Shown here: positions 33,781 to 34,975 of the stretch, in pieces | Layout of the letters: the number at the start of each line of letters is the position of its first letter | Position numbering within the stretch: the stretch's first letter is position 1 | NCBI GenBank assembly: GCA_002425405.1 | Contig: DIME01000119.1 | Coordinates: forward strand, 1 to 34,975 | Source: Candidatus Accumulibacter vicinus | GTDB lineage: Bacteria > Pseudomonadota > Gammaproteobacteria > Burkholderiales > Rhodocyclaceae | Direction of reading: 5' to 3' | DNA length: 34,975 nt | Translations under genes and position numbers: made by a program | The notes under the pieces: generated by a model | Databases searched by the model: none | Told to the model about the DNA's origin: nothing | The model's input: only the letters and a program-made list of their open reading frames with translations

Positions 33781-34572
33781 ATGGCAAGAAGCGCTTTATG
33801 CATCGGCATCAACGATTATCCGGGCACCCGCAACGACCTGTCGGGCTGCGTCAATGACGCCAACGACTGGGCGACCGAACTCGGTGGCCGCGGCTTCACC
33901 GTCACCACGCTGATCGACGCCCAGGCAACGCGAGCGGCGATGAGCGCCGGCATCGGCGGCCTGACCGCCGGCGCCCAGCCCGGCGATTCGGTAGTCATCA
34001 CCTATTCCGGCCACGGCACCTGGGTACCGGACAGCAACGGCGACGAACCCGACGGCCGTGACGAGGGCCTCTGCCCCTGGGACATCAGCACGGTCGGGCC
34101 GTTGCTCGACGACGAAATCAGGGTCCTGTTCGCCCAGCGCGCCGCCGGCGTGCGCATCCTGCTGATCTCCGACAGTTGCCATTCGGGTTCGGTGACGCGT
34201 GGCGACGAGTCGGACATCGATCCGGGCATGCCGCGGGCGCGTTACATGCCCTTGCAGGACTGGATGCCGGGCAACGAACTGCCGGCTTCGGCGAACCGGC
34301 CGCGTGCCCTGGTCGGTGGTCTCCGGCGCAGCGGTGGCGACCTGCTCCTGGCTGGCTGCCAGGACACCGAATACAGTTGGGACAGCAGCTTCCGTGCCCG
34401 GCCCAACGGCGCCTTCACCTACTATGCGCTGAAGTGCCTGCGCGAACAGAAGCCGGCGACCTATGAGGCCTGGTTCGCCGCGATTCGCGGTTACCTGCCG
34501 AGCACCCGTCTGCCACAGTCGCCGCAGATCCTCGGCTCGGCCACTGCCCGCCGTTTCCGCGTCTTCGAGTGA
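33781..34572 (+). CDS. Metacaspase-like cysteine peptidase (C14B)
   Basis: This 263-aa protein begins MARSALCIGINDYPGTRNDL and is a compact caspase-fold peptidase with almost nothing outside the fold. Catalytic His78 lies in TYSGHGTWVPDSNGDE and Cys133 in LISDSCHSGS. The acidic stretch after the His (DSNGDEPDGRDEG) is the metacaspase type, which often needs Ca2+ and cuts after Arg or Lys. No signal peptide is present. A strong GGGAGGTGA ribosome site precedes the ATG. The next gene on the same strand starts 81 bp later, so the pair may be co-transcribed. Natural substrates and any trigger are unknown. Confidence 0.92.
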   Translation: MARSALCIGINDYPGTRNDLSGCVNDANDWATELGGRGFTVTTLIDAQATRAAMSAGIGGLTAGAQPGDSVVITYSGHGTWVPDSNGDEPDGRDEGLCPWDISTVGPLLDDEIRVLFAQRAAGVRILLISDSCHSGSVTRGDESDIDPGMPRARYMPLQDWMPGNELPASANRPRALVGGLRRSGGDLLLAGCQDTEYSWDSSFRARPNGAFTYYALKCLREQKPATYEAWFAAIRGYLPSTRLPQSPQILGSATARRFRVFE

Positions 34573-34653
34573 ATCGCCGTCACCGGTGCCCGCCGCCCGT
34601 CGCGGCGGGTACCGGAGATTCTGTCCGTCCCGCCCCTCTGCGAGGAATCCCCC

Positions 34654-34975
34654 ATGTCCAGTGACAAGACCTATCTGATCCGCGGCACGGTCAGCGACAT
34701 CAGCAAGCCGAACCTCCCCGGCATCGCCATCACCAGCGCTCGCCGTGTCGTTCCCGGAAGCGGGCGCGACGCGGCGCTCGGCGAGCTGACGGTGCGTGGC
34801 GACGAAGCGGTGCGGCTCGAACTGGCGAACGGTTTCGTGCTCTGGTCGCGGGCCGACGACCTGATCCGCGAACATGGCCGCCAGACGGTCGGACGCGACG
34901 GCGGTGCTGCCTGGGAGATCGACACCCGGCCGCGACTGCCGGCGCGTGCTGCCGATCGCGCCGGCAGGCGCGGCC
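34654..34975 (+). CDS. Unknown protein downstream of the metacaspase (N-terminal 107 residues, truncated by window edge)
   Basis: An ATG at 34654 follows GAGGAA and the frame stays open to the window end. The visible part begins MSSDKTYLIRGTVSDISKPN and contains VRLELANGFVLWSRADDLIR, a short beta-rich motif that I associate only loosely with N-termini of large multi-domain effector proteins (CHAT or hydrolase types). The segment near the edge is rich in Ala, Arg and Gly and may be a linker. No signal peptide is visible. The distance of 81 bp from the metacaspase suggests they act together. The function cannot be named from this fragment. Confidence 0.6.
   Translation, partial: MSSDKTYLIRGTVSDISKPNLPGIAITSARRVVPGSGRDAALGELTVRGDEAVRLELANGFVLWSRADDLIREHGRQTVGRDGGAAWEIDTRPRLPARAADRAGRRG

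Overview
This is a GC-rich chromosomal window that reads as a betaproteobacterium, probably Rhodocyclales and possibly close to 'Candidatus Accumulibacter'. The evidence is the protein flavour (GltIJKL, betaproteobacterial OmpA-like proteins, MgtE, Mfd), the mtaD/ompA/ubiG/gph gene order, a CYTH-CHAD protein, and several caspase-like genes. The taxonomic placement is inference; no rRNA or marker search was possible. No tRNA, rRNA, CRISPR array or intact insertion sequence was seen.

Region 1 (1-6521, minus strand) is a coherent amino-acid scavenging operon: gltI, ansB, gltJ, gltK, gltL, then a large NAD-dependent glutamate dehydrogenase that runs off the left edge. A periplasmic glutaminase/asparaginase would make Glu and Asp, the ABC transporter would import them, and the dehydrogenase would feed the carbon into the TCA cycle. 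A roughly 50-bp sequence with a palindromic core occurs twice, upstream of gltI and just upstream of gltJ, and is a candidate operator. Region 2 (6860-9346, plus) holds an M61 peptidase and pdxH. Region 3 (9440-14874, minus) runs ompA-like, mtaD, ompA-like, ubiG, gph/mupP-like phosphatase, cbiX/sirB-like chelatase and trmO; the two ompA-like genes are recent duplicates, each followed by a strong terminator. Region 4 (15123-22053, plus) is a sirtuin, mfd overlapping a DAHP synthase by 4 bp, and mgtE. Region 5 (22182-24786, minus) is a K+ channel with RCK domains followed by a CYTH-CHAD protein. Region 6 (25107-28085, plus) is a methyltransferase, an EcsC-like protein and a Cache-GGDEF protein whose signature is GGGEF. 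A transposase scar and a glycerate 2-kinase (minus) follow.

Region 7 (29827-34975) is the most unusual part. A small Cys-based protein phosphatase is followed 53 bp later by a protein fusing two PLD/HKD motifs to a C-terminal FHA domain. Convergent to it is a secreted caspase-like peptidase with a novel-looking C-terminal domain, then a cytoplasmic metacaspase-like protein and a truncated gene of unknown function that runs off the right edge. Phosphatase, phosphothreonine reader, HKD enzyme and caspase-fold proteases together suggest a signalling or conflict module. That is a hypothesis: the genes are not a single operon and no phage or defence assay stands behind it.
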